Shown: positions 1 through 6,654 of the stretch, piece after piece
How positions within the stretch are numbered: position 1 is the stretch's first letter
How the letters are laid out: every line of letters begins with the position of its first letter
Origin: JAHDVS01 sp964370985
GTDB taxonomy: Bacteria; Actinomycetota; Thermoleophilia; Gaiellales; Gaiellaceae
Direction of reading: 5' to 3'
Assembly (NCBI GenBank): GCA_964370985.1
Contig: CAYJLE010000061.1
Span: 1 to 7,827, forward strand
DNA length: 7,827 nucleotides
Program-made: the position numbers and the translations under genes
The notes under the pieces: model-generated
Seen by the model: the letters and a program-made list of their open reading frames with translations, nothing else
Told to the model about the DNA's origin: nothing
The model's database searches: none

Positions 1-572
1 TTGCGTCGCTCGTCACCGCGACGATCGAGCGCTTCGGACGGCTGGACGCGGTCGTGAACGCTCACGGCGTCGCCGGGACGCCGACGACGATCGAGGACCT
101 GACGCCCGCCGACTGGGCCGAGCTGCTCGCGATCAACCTGCTCGGCCCGATCCACGTGACCAGGGCCGCGATCCCGGCGCTGCGCCTGACACGCGGGAGC
201 GTCGTCAACATCTCCTCGCTGAACGCGCACCGGGCCGAGCCGCTGATGGCGCCCTACGGCGTCGCCAAGGCCGGCCTCGAATCGTTCACGCGCTACGCCG
301 CGCACGAGCTCGCAGCCGACGGGATCCGCGTCAACGCGATCGCCCCCGGCTGGATCATGACGCCGATGGCGCAGCCCTTTCTCGAGCGGCTCGACCTCGT
401 CGGCAAGCCGCTCGACTCGATGATGATGGGCCGGGCCGGAAGGCCGGAGGAGGTCGCGGCCGTGGCGGTGTTCCTGGCGAGCAGCGGGGCCTCGTACGTG
501 ACCGGCGAGACGGTCGTGGTCGACGGCGGCAGACTCTCCAAGCTCGAGCCCCTGCGCGAGCGGATCGAGTAG
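1..572 (+). CDS. SDR-family oxidoreductase, 3' part (start lies before the window)
   Basis: NAD(P)-dependent short-chain dehydrogenase/reductase, cytosolic, substrate unknown. The reading frame is open from base 3, so the GTG at 54 is an internal Val and the Rossmann N-terminus (TGxxxGxG) lies outside the window. Visible in order: RLDAVVNAHG, which replaces the usual NNAG; the helix-4 Asn in AINLLG; catalytic Ser in VVNISS (codon 216-218); YGVAK with Tyr at 255-257 and Lys at 267-269, the standard 13-residue Ser-to-Tyr spacing; the IRVNAIAPGWIMTPM segment; and the C-terminal YVTGETVVVDGG signature. The stop is TAG 570-572. About 190 codons are present of a usual 250 or so. It converges on the minus-strand operon, ending 43 nt from its last stop, so it is a separate transcription unit. 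Family is certain; substrate cannot be assigned. Confidence 0.93.
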   Translation, partial: ASLVTATIERFGRLDAVVNAHGVAGTPTTIEDLTPADWAELLAINLLGPIHVTRAAIPALRLTRGSVVNISSLNAHRAEPLMAPYGVAKAGLESFTRYAAHELAADGIRVNAIAPGWIMTPMAQPFLERLDLVGKPLDSMMMGRAGRPEEVAAVAVFLASSGASYVTGETVVVDGGRLSKLEPLRERIE

Positions 573-582
573 CTTTCGCCCG

Positions 583-596
583 CGAGCACGTGCTCG
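583..596. terminator. Palindrome between convergent genes, possible two-way terminator
   Basis: A perfect 14-base palindrome (CGAGCAC/GTGCTCG) lies in the 43-nt gap between two converging stop codons, the usual place for a bidirectional terminator. As RNA it gives only a 5-bp stem with a 4-nt loop, and neither strand has a T-tract. An overlapping GCTCGAGC palindrome (592-599) adds symmetry. Position supports the call; structure is weak. Confidence 0.3.
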
Positions 597-615
597 AGCA
601 AGGCGTGCCTCGCCT

Positions 616-1587
616 CTACACGGGGAGATCGGGCGGATTGCCGGGCTCGACGACGGAGTTCGGGTGCCTCCCTGAGAGCGCCGCGACGAGGTTCTCGACC
701 GCGGTTCGCCGCAGGTCCTCGAGCGACTCCTCCGAGTAGTAGCCCATGTGCGGAGTCACGACCACGTTGTCCATGACCAGGAGCGGCTCGTCGGGCGCGG
801 GTGGCTCCGATGGCAGCACGTCGAGGCCGGCTCCGGCGAGATGACCGTCGCGGAGGGCCTCGACGAGGGCGTCGTGGTCGACGACGGCACCACGGCTCGC
901 GTTGACGAGCACGGCACCCGGGCGCAGGCGGCGCAACTCCTCCCGGCCGATCAGTCCCGCCGTCTCCGCGGTCAGCGGCACATGCAGGCAGAGGACGTCA
1001 CAGCTCGCGAGCACCTCCTCGAGCCCGCAGAGCCGAACGTCCGCGCTCGCGACCAGCGGATCGTGCGCGACGACCGTCATCCCGAACGCCCGCGCCCGCT
1101 CGGCCACCGCGCGCCCGATCGCCCCGAAACCGACGAGGCCGAGCGTCCGGCCCGCGAGCCGCCGAACGGGACGCAGGCCGTCGATGTCCCAGCTTCCGCA
1201 GCGGGCGATTGCCTCCGCGGCTCGCAGCTTGCGCCAGACGGCGAGGAGAAGCGCCAGGGTGTGGTCGGCCACCTCGGCGATGCAGTAGTGGGGCACGTTC
1301 GTGACGACGATCCCGCGCCCGGCCGCCGCCGCGAGGTCGACGACGTCCGTGCCGGCAGCGGCGACGCTGATCACGCGGCAGCGCTCCATGCGCGCGAGCC
1401 GCTTCGCGTCGAAGGTGGTGAGGGTCTCCGTCAGCACGCCCACGGCCTCCCGCAGGTGCGCGTCGAGGGCCGTCTCGGAAACGTGCCGGGCGTCGAGCAG
1501 GGTCGCGCCGATCCCGGCGAGCGCGGCCGACTCGAGCTCGAGGTCGGTCGGGATCCCGTAGCCCGTGAGGACGACGAGCCGCGACAC
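616..1587 (-). CDS. D-isomer-specific 2-hydroxyacid dehydrogenase, CtBP-like
   Basis: Predicted cytosolic NAD-dependent enzyme interconverting a 2-keto acid and a D-2-hydroxy acid; 323 residues, typical length. The N-terminal substrate domain (about 1-100) contains AAAGTDVVDL (77-86). The Rossmann domain carries GFGAIG (153-158) with acidic D176 in AHDP, which favours NAD. Catalytic residues are visible: R232 (NASRGAVVD), E261 (DVLPSEPP) and H280 (TPHMGYYSEES). The HYCIAEVADHT segment and YYSEESLEDLRR tail resemble the bacterial C-terminal-binding-protein (CtBP)-like branch. The frame stays open upstream, but GTG at 1587 is chosen: it lies one base past the SDR stop and gives MSRLVVLTG, a normal family start, while the longer version adds 32 low-complexity Arg/Ser/Pro residues. 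No strong Shine-Dalgarno is seen, so translation is probably coupled. Last gene of the operon. Substrate unknown. Confidence 0.93.
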   Translation of the reverse strand: MSRLVVLTGYGIPTDLELESAALAGIGATLLDARHVSETALDAHLREAVGVLTETLTTFDAKRLARMERCRVISVAAAGTDVVDLAAAAGRGIVVTNVPHYCIAEVADHTLALLLAVWRKLRAAEAIARCGSWDIDGLRPVRRLAGRTLGLVGFGAIGRAVAERARAFGMTVVAHDPLVASADVRLCGLEEVLASCDVLCLHVPLTAETAGLIGREELRRLRPGAVLVNASRGAVVDHDALVEALRDGHLAGAGLDVLPSEPPAPDEPLLVMDNVVVTPHMGYYSEESLEDLRRTAVENLVAALSGRHPNSVVEPGNPPDLPV

Positions 1588-1588
1588 G

Positions 1589-2356
1589 CTACGCCGCCGT
1601 GTAGCCGCCGTCGACCGAGATCGACGCGCCGGTGACCGAGCCGGACTCGTCGGAGGCGAGGTAGACGACGGCGCTCGCGACATCCTCGGGATCTGAGAAC
1701 CGGCCGAGCGGGATCGCCCCCTCGTGGCGGCGGCGAAACGCGTCCGGCTCGGGCTGCTCCTCGATCCAGAGCGTGACCATCGGGGTCTCGGTCAAGCCCG
1801 GGGCGACCGCGTTCACCCGGATGCCGAGCGGAGCGAGCTCGACCGCCGCTCCTCGCGTGAGGCTCTGGAGGGCCCCCTTCGACGCGCCGTACACCGCCGA
1901 GCCCGGTAGCCCGACCAGCGCGAGGCGGGATGTCACGTTGACGATCGAGCCGCCCCGTTTCCCCATCGCCCGTGCGCAGGCCTGGAGCATCGAGAGCGCG
2001 CCGAAGACGTTGACGTCGAAGATGCGACGCGCCTCCTCGAGCGTCGTCTCGAGGAGCGGAACGCCCGACAGATCGAGGCCGGCGTTGTTGACGAGTACGT
2101 CGAGGTCGCCGTGCCGCCTGTGCGCCTCGGCGACGGCGCGATCGGCCGTCGCCGGATCTCCGACATCGCCCTGGACGAGCGAGGCGACCTCGGCACCGAG
2201 CTCGGCGACGAGCCGCTCGCCGGGCTCGGCCCGCCGCGCGACAAGGACGACGCGTGCACCCTGACGGACGAAGGCGTGCGAGATCGCGTACCCGATCCCC
2301 TCGGTCGCGCCGGTGACGATCGCCGTCTTCCCGGCGAGGCGCCCCGGCCGGCTCAC
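1589..2356 (-). CDS. SDR-family oxidoreductase, complete
   Basis: Complete 255-residue classical SDR, cytosolic. TGATEGIG (15-22) binds the dinucleotide; D64 in GDV, NNAG (90-93), helix-4 N116 (DVNVFG), S143 (VNVTSR), Y156 and K160 (YGASK) form the expected active site; IRVNAVAPGLTETPM (179-193) and VTGASISVDGG (241-251) complete the fold. The second strand ends LVARR, with Arg rather than Asp after it, which suggests NADP(H) preference; this is inference. The GTG start at 2356 lies 4 nt past the Cys4 gene stop; a GGAGGAG stretch is about 20 nt away, too far for a good ribosome site, so coupling is likely. The stop is 1 nt from the next start. In this operon it may oxidise a secondary alcohol to the ketone or keto acid handled by HyuAB, or reduce the product. 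It resembles 3-oxoacyl-ACP reductase/glucose dehydrogenase relatives but nothing fixes the substrate. Confidence 0.95.
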   Translation of the reverse strand: MSRPGRLAGKTAIVTGATEGIGYAISHAFVRQGARVVLVARRAEPGERLVAELGAEVASLVQGDVGDPATADRAVAEAHRRHGDLDVLVNNAGLDLSGVPLLETTLEEARRIFDVNVFGALSMLQACARAMGKRGGSIVNVTSRLALVGLPGSAVYGASKGALQSLTRGAAVELAPLGIRVNAVAPGLTETPMVTLWIEEQPEPDAFRRRHEGAIPLGRFSDPEDVASAVVYLASDESGSVTGASISVDGGYTAA

Positions 2357-2360
2357 GGGA

Positions 2361-2558
2361 TCACCGGACGATCGACTCCTCCCAGAGCGCCGCCTCGCCG
2401 TACTTCAGCACCTTGTAGGTGTCGAAGACCTGGATGCACTTCTCCGAGCAGAAGACGAGCGTGTGACCGAGCCGCTCGACCCGGATGCCACCGACGCTGA
2501 CGAGCTTCCCGCAGGAGCCGCAGTGCGGGAGCTCGCTCACCTCCCTATAGACCGGCAC
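2361..2558 (-). CDS. 65-residue Cys4 zinc-binding-like protein, possible small subunit of the HyuAB enzyme
   Basis: Small soluble protein with PHCGSCGKL (C13, C16) and VFCSEKCIQVF (C37, C41): a CxxC-x20-CxxxC pattern like TRASH/YHS-type treble-clef metal-binding domains. The C-terminus (YKVLKYGEAALWEESIVR) has no recognised domain. The frame is open to 2732, but residues there are a Ser/Arg-rich shadow of hyuB. GTG at 2558 has an AGGAGG four bases upstream and puts the Cys4 domain at the N-terminus. GTG at 2540 would still keep all four Cys but has a poorer ribosome site. The gene overlaps the end of hyuB by 14 nt and precedes the SDR by 4 nt, so it is tightly coupled to the enzyme genes. Acetone carboxylase has a small zinc-bearing gamma subunit, and acetophenone carboxylase also has a small subunit; by analogy this may be a structural zinc subunit. 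Regulator or metallochaperone are alternatives. Confidence 0.8.
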   Translation of the reverse strand: MPVYREVSELPHCGSCGKLVSVGGIRVERLGHTLVFCSEKCIQVFDTYKVLKYGEAALWEESIVR

Positions 2559-4341
2559 CGCCCCTCCTCTCGCTCCGCAGGGCCTCGGTCGCCGCGGCGT
2601 CGACGCTCCTCGCCGCCTCGTCGAGGACGACGCCGTAGTGCTCGCGGGCCTGCTCGGCGGAGAGGAGCTCGTCGAGCCAGTCGACCAGGACGAGCTCCGG
2701 GTCGCGCTCGAGCGCGTCGCCGTAGCCGCCACCCGAGGGGGTGACGAACAGCATCTCGTCGCCCTCGTTCATGACGATGTTCGAGAACTTGCCGTAGGAC
2801 GCGGAGCCGAAGGCCTCGCGGGCGCGCACCCACTCGGTCTCCCCCGCGCGGCGGAAGGCGAGGATCGTGTTCGTCCCCTCCCCGCCGCCGAAGAGCCCCC
2901 AGGCCTTGACGCGGTGGCGGTTCGTGTGCGAGCTGATGTGGACGCCGTCGGCGAGGAAGCGGAAGACGCGGCGCGAGCCGAAGCCGCCGCGGTGCTTGCC
3001 GTGGCCCACCTGGCCCGGCTCGAGCTGGTACTCCATGTTCAGGAACGGGTAGCGCGTCTCGGCCACCTCGACCGGCGTGTTCGCGCAGTTCCCGTTCTTC
3101 ACGAACTGGACGTCGTTCCCGTCGGCGTCCGCCCGTCCGCCCCAGCCGACGCCCTCGAGGTGGAGGTGGGCGTACGGCTCGCCCGTCTCCGGATCCTGGC
3201 CGCCGAAGCCGATGCAGCCGCACGTGCCGCCGTCGGCCGCGGAGCTCCGGCCGGAGAACTGCGAGAAGGCCTCGAGGAGCACGTCCACGGTCGTCGGGTG
3301 CGTGTCCGAGTTCCCACCGACGCACGCGCCCGGGTAGCTCACGTTGACGAAGCTCCCCGGCGGCGCGATCACCGAGATGGGGCGGTAGCAGCCGTGGTTG
3401 TAGGGGATGTCGCTCGAGACCATGTGCAGAACGGCGTTGTAGGCGGCGGACGCCGTCGTGCCGAAGGTCTGGTTCGCCGGGCCGAAGCACTGCGAGTCGG
3501 AGCCGGTGAAGTCGACGATCAACTCGTCGCCGCGGATGACGAGCGTGCCCTTGATCTTCCACGGCCGGTCGGGCACGACGCCGTCGTCCTCGAGCAGGCC
3601 CTCGGCCTCGTACTCGCCGTCCGGCCAGGCCGCGATCTCCGCCCGCATCAGGCGCTCGGAGACGAGCTTGACGTCCTCGCAGCACTGCTCGAAGGTCTCG
3701 ACGCCGTAGCGGGTGACGAGCTCGTCGATCCGCCGCTCGGCGAGGTAGAGCGAGCCGATCATCGCCTTCATGTCGCCGTACGAGTGCTTCGGCGTGCGGA
3801 CGTTCGAGATCAGGATCTTGAAGATCGACTCGATCTCCTTGTCGCGCTCGTAGATCTTGACGGGCGGGAAGCGGATGCCCTCCTGGAAGATGTTCTGGTG
3901 GTCGCCGAAGGCGGCGGGCACCATGCCGCCGACGTCCGTCATGTGGGCGATGTTGGCCGTGTAGGCGAGGATCTTGCCGTCCCTGAAGTACGGCTTGACG
4001 ACGACGAACTCGGGCAGGTGGCAGTTCGAGCGGTACGGGTCGTTCGTGAAGATCACGTCGCCGGGCTCGAGGTTCTCGGCCCCCACTTCCGCGATCGCCG
4101 TCGGCACGACGTGGACGGTCGAGCCGATCTGGGCCGGCACGTACGGGGCCTGCGCGACCATCTCCTCCTTGCCGTCGAAGACGACGCACGAGAAGTCGAG
4201 CGCCTCGTTGAACATCGGCGAGTAGCTCGTCCGCATCATCGCGATCCCCATCTCCTTGCAGGTGGTGATGAGGAAGTTGCGGATGATCTCGAGCAGGAAC
4301 GGATCCGTCCTGATCTCGGCGGAGGTCGCTGCGACAGCCAT
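2545..4341 (-). CDS. hyuB: Hydantoinase B/oxoprolinase family subunit (HyuB-like)
   Basis: Catalytic partner of HyuA in ATP-dependent hydantoinases, 5-oxoprolinases and related carboxylases; cytosolic, 598 residues, normal for the family. Family landmarks in order: MRTSYSPMFNEALDFSC (36-52), TNDPYRSNCHLPE (99-111) and HMTDVGG (133-139), whose Asp/His residues correspond to the likely metal site; DFTGSD (277-282); NHGCYRPISV (315-324); NTPVEVAETRYP (421-432); GHGKHRGGFG (446-455); and the closing TPSGGGYGD (534-542) followed by ERDPELV. The ATG start at 4341 is 15 nt past the hyuA stop, with AAGGGG just after that stop as ribosome site. Its 3' end overlaps the Cys4 gene. It is shorter than acetone carboxylase subunits I know of, so it fits the hydantoinase/oxoprolinase branch better by size. 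The symbol denotes the family, not proven hydantoin activity. Confidence 0.95.
   Translation of the reverse strand: MAVAATSAEIRTDPFLLEIIRNFLITTCKEMGIAMMRTSYSPMFNEALDFSCVVFDGKEEMVAQAPYVPAQIGSTVHVVPTAIAEVGAENLEPGDVIFTNDPYRSNCHLPEFVVVKPYFRDGKILAYTANIAHMTDVGGMVPAAFGDHQNIFQEGIRFPPVKIYERDKEIESIFKILISNVRTPKHSYGDMKAMIGSLYLAERRIDELVTRYGVETFEQCCEDVKLVSERLMRAEIAAWPDGEYEAEGLLEDDGVVPDRPWKIKGTLVIRGDELIVDFTGSDSQCFGPANQTFGTTASAAYNAVLHMVSSDIPYNHGCYRPISVIAPPGSFVNVSYPGACVGGNSDTHPTTVDVLLEAFSQFSGRSSAADGGTCGCIGFGGQDPETGEPYAHLHLEGVGWGGRADADGNDVQFVKNGNCANTPVEVAETRYPFLNMEYQLEPGQVGHGKHRGGFGSRRVFRFLADGVHISSHTNRHRVKAWGLFGGGEGTNTILAFRRAGETEWVRAREAFGSASYGKFSNIVMNEGDEMLFVTPSGGGYGDALERDPELVLVDWLDELLSAEQAREHYGVVLDEAARSVDAAATEALRSERRGGAGL
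2563..2568 (-). promoter_or_regulatory. Ribosome binding site of the Cys4 gene, inside hyuB
   Basis: On the minus strand AGGAGG is followed by four bases (GGCG) and then GTG at 2558. It is the best Shine-Dalgarno sequence in the operon, lies inside the last codons of hyuB, and decides the start of the 65-residue protein over the longer open frame. It suggests the small protein is made at a good level independent of simple read-through. Confidence 0.7.
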
Positions 4342-4356
4342 TCTGCGAAGCCCCTT

Positions 4357-6384
4357 TCAGACGCTGACGAGGAGGTTCCCGTACTCGTCCACCCGCGCCG
4401 AGCTGCCGGGCGGGAGCAGCGTCGTCGCGTCGACCTGTCCGATCAGCGCCGGACCCTCGATCTGGCACCCGGCCGGGAAGGTTTCGCGGCGGTAGACGGC
4501 GGTCTCGACCGGGCCGTCGTCGGCGCGGAAGACGACGCCGCGCCGGTCGATCGGCTCGGGCGCCGGGCCCGGCTCGACGCGCGGGAGCTCGACCGTGTGG
4601 CGGGCGCCGACGGCGGCGACGTCGAAGGTCAGCAGCTCGAGCTCCTCGCCGGGGATCGAGTACCCGTAGAAGCGCTCGTGCTCCTCCTCGAAGAGCTTCG
4701 CCGCCCGCTCGAAGTCCTCGGGGCCGAGCGTGCCACCGGGCATGGAGACGCTCAGCTCCCAGTTCTGACCGACGTAGCGCATGTCGATCGAGCGCACGAG
4801 CCGCGGCGCCTCCGCGAAGCCCTCGCGGCGGAAGTCCTCGAGGGCGCGCCGCTCGAGCGCCTCGACGAGCTCGTTCACGCGGCCGGTGTCGAGGAAGCGC
4901 AGCCGCATCCACGCGGTCTGCGTGTAGTCGAAGCGGGTGTCGGCGAGCAGGGCGCCGAAGGCGGAGAACGCCCCGGGGTGGTAGGGAACGAGGACCTGGT
5001 GGATCTGCAAGGCGTGCGCGAGCTCGCAGGCGTGCAACGGCCCGGCGCCCCCGTAGGCGACGAGGGTCGAGCCGCGCGGGTCGTGGCCACGGTCGGTCGA
5101 GACGAGGCGGAGCGCCTGCGCCATGTTGTGGTTCGCGACGTCGACGATCCCCTGGGCGACCCGCTCGCGGCTGAGGCCGAGCCGCTCGGCCAGCGGGTCG
5201 AGGGCGCGCGCCGCCGCATCGAAGTCGAGCTCGAGGTCGCCGGCGAGCAGGAACTCCGGTGCGAGGCGGCCGAGCACGGCGTTCGCGTCGGTCACCGTGG
5301 CCTGCGTGCCGCCGCGGCCGTAGCAGGCCGGGCCAGGGTCGGCGCCGGCGCTCTCCGGGCCGACCTTGAGGATGCCGGCCGCGTCGACCCACGCCAGGCT
5401 GCCCCCGCCGGCACCGATCGCGCGCGCGTCGACCATGGTCAGGGCGATAGGGACGCCGTCCTCGAGCTCCTCGAGGTTCGTGAACGTTGGCTCCGAGCCG
5501 GGTAGGAGGCACGCCTCGAAGCTCGTCCCGCCCATGTCGCAGGCGATCAGGTCGCCGAGGCCGAGCCTCTTGCCGAGGTAGCTCGACGCCATGATCCCGC
5601 CGGAGGGGCCGGAGCGGACGAGGGCGACGGGCTGCTCGCGCGCCTTCTGCGAGGTCATCACGCCGCCGTTCGAGCGGAGGATGAAGAGCTGCCCGATCCC
5701 GCCCGCCTCGCACTCGTCCTCGAGCTCGGCCATGTAGTCGTGCATGAGCGGCTTCAGGTAGGCGTCGAGCACCGTCGTCGACGTCCGCTCGTACTCGCGC
5801 CAGCGGGGCAGCACCTCATGCGAGAGCGAGACCTGGACGCCGGGCCAGAGCTCCTCGAGCAGCTCGCGGGTGCGGAGCTCGTGCTCCGGGTGGACGAAGG
5901 AGAAGAGGTAGGAGACGGCGACCGCCGAGACCCCGTTCGAGTGCCGGAGCCGCACGATCTCCTCGCGCAGCCGCTCCTCGTCGAGCGGGACGAGGACGGA
6001 GCCGTCGCGGAGCACGCGCTCGGGCACCCCGATGCAGCGGGATCGCGGCACGAAATGCTTTGGCTTCACCCAGTGGAGGTCGAAGTGCCGCGGCCGCGTC
6101 ACCCGCTGGATTCGCAGGATGTCGCGGAAGCCGTCCGTGGTGAGGAGCGCCACCTCGGCCCCCTTCCGCTCGATCAGCGCGTTCGTGGCCACGGTCATGC
6201 CGTGGACGAAGTAGGAGATGTCGCGCGTGTCGAGACCCGCCTTGGCGAACGCGTCGAACACGGCCGTGGAGGGATGGCTCGGGGTCGAGAGAACCTTCGT
6301 GATCCGGATCTCGCCGGTCGCCTCGTCCAGAGCGACGAGGTCGGTGAAGGTCCCGCCCGTGTCGACGCCGGCCCTTGTGCCCAT
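4357..6384 (-). CDS. hyuA: Hydantoinase A/oxoprolinase family subunit (HyuA-like), ATP-binding
   Basis: ATP-binding subunit of the HyuAB enzyme, 675 residues, usual length. It has the ASKHA-type phosphate motif GVDTGGTFTD at 6-15; HGMTVATNALIERKG (61-75); HEVLPRWREYERTSTTVLDAYL region (189-210); LRSNGGVMT (236-244); SGPSGGIMA (258-266); a second glycine-rich phosphate motif DMGGTSFE (283-290), where many relatives end in D rather than E; GAGGGS (324-329); AGADPGPACYG (346-356); AYGGAGPLHACELA (443-456); RYVGQNWEL (536-544); and the C-terminal EGPALIGQVDATTLLPPG. Such subunits phosphorylate the substrate carbonyl so that HyuB can hydrolyse or carboxylate it. The ATG at 6384 has GGAAGGG about 8 nt upstream and gives the expected N-terminus, MGTRAGVDTGG. 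First gene of the operon; a promoter lies at 6419-6448. Hydantoin, 5-oxoproline or ketone substrates are all possible. Confidence 0.95.
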   Translation of the reverse strand: MGTRAGVDTGGTFTDLVALDEATGEIRITKVLSTPSHPSTAVFDAFAKAGLDTRDISYFVHGMTVATNALIERKGAEVALLTTDGFRDILRIQRVTRPRHFDLHWVKPKHFVPRSRCIGVPERVLRDGSVLVPLDEERLREEIVRLRHSNGVSAVAVSYLFSFVHPEHELRTRELLEELWPGVQVSLSHEVLPRWREYERTSTTVLDAYLKPLMHDYMAELEDECEAGGIGQLFILRSNGGVMTSQKAREQPVALVRSGPSGGIMASSYLGKRLGLGDLIACDMGGTSFEACLLPGSEPTFTNLEELEDGVPIALTMVDARAIGAGGGSLAWVDAAGILKVGPESAGADPGPACYGRGGTQATVTDANAVLGRLAPEFLLAGDLELDFDAAARALDPLAERLGLSRERVAQGIVDVANHNMAQALRLVSTDRGHDPRGSTLVAYGGAGPLHACELAHALQIHQVLVPYHPGAFSAFGALLADTRFDYTQTAWMRLRFLDTGRVNELVEALERRALEDFRREGFAEAPRLVRSIDMRYVGQNWELSVSMPGGTLGPEDFERAAKLFEEEHERFYGYSIPGEELELLTFDVAAVGARHTVELPRVEPGPAPEPIDRRGVVFRADDGPVETAVYRRETFPAGCQIEGPALIGQVDATTLLPPGSSARVDEYGNLLVSV

Positions 6385-6418
6385 CCAGCCGCCCTTCCGT
6401 CAGGGAGCAGAGCCGCGG

Positions 6419-6448
6419 ATGCTATGCGGCTGTGATCGTCGGTGTCAA
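6419..6448 (-). promoter_or_regulatory. Predicted sigma-70-type promoter of the hyuA operon
   Basis: Reading the minus strand, TTGACA (6448-6443) matches the -35 consensus exactly. It is followed after 18 bases by TAGCAT (6424-6419), which keeps the first two and last two bases of TATAAT. Transcription would begin near 6412, leaving a leader of roughly 28 nt with the hyuA ribosome site (GGAAGG) near its end. No clear operator palindrome overlaps it; TGTCA occurs twice (6443-6447 and 6457-6461) but the region is too short to call an operator. Confidence 0.5.
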
Positions 6449-6607
6449 ACCCCTGCTGTCACGAGCTGCGCATCACCCGAAGCGTCCGCGCAGCCGGCGA
6501 TCCTCGCCGTCAGCGATCAGCAGAATCGTCCCTCGGCCGTGCCTGGCGACGGTGGGGGTGGGACGGTGACGGCACACGTGACGTGGATCGCGATCACGAG
6601 CGAACCA
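6449..6607. other. Intergenic region upstream of the hyuA promoter, no gene seen
   Basis: Open frames here are short or overlap the operon or the tRNA remnant, and none resembles a protein. The stretch holds a perfect 10-base palindrome GATCGCGATC near 6585-6594 and a CACGTG E-box-like hexamer near 6575. Either could be a regulator site for the operon, but there is no second copy to support that. Confidence 0.4.
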
Positions 6608-6654
6608 TGGAGCGTGCGGGATTCGAACCCGCGACCTTCGGCTTACATGGCCGA
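6608..6654 (-). pseudogene. 3' fragment of tRNA-Thr (TGT anticodon), att-site-like remnant
   Basis: On the minus strand the fragment reads: anticodon arm TCGGC, loop CATGTAA, GCCGA (5 paired bases, anticodon TGT, Thr); variable loop AGGTC; T-arm GCGGG, loop TTCGAAT, CCCGC (5 paired bases); 3' acceptor strand ACGCTCC; discriminator A; no encoded CCA. The matching 5' acceptor strand (GGAGCGT) and a D-arm are absent upstream, where a palindrome takes over instead. Loop position 33 is A in place of the near-universal U, so it should not work as a tRNA. Integrating phages and islands commonly leave exactly this 3' tRNA portion at one end. By that rule the intact tRNA and the inserted DNA would lie toward higher coordinates. 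An ATG at 6607 on the plus strand opens a frame (ERAGFEPATFGL) that is a known tRNA-antisense artefact. Confidence 0.75.

Noticed and set aside
748..1635. 295-codon plus-strand frame opposite the 2-hydroxyacid dehydrogenase
   Set aside because: Low-complexity shadow; the opposite strand has a complete dehydrogenase with all catalytic residues.
2638..5505. 955-codon open frame on the plus strand opposite hyuA and hyuB
   Set aside because: Antisense shadow of GC-rich coding DNA. Its repetitive Val/Asp/Glu/Arg composition mirrors the reverse complement of the genes, with no recognisable domain.
2537..5713. 1058-codon open frame on the minus strand overlapping hyuA and hyuB
   Set aside because: It is in another frame of the same strand, Arg/Pro-rich with no motifs, and is explained by the strong G/C third-position bias of the two real genes, which have all family motifs.
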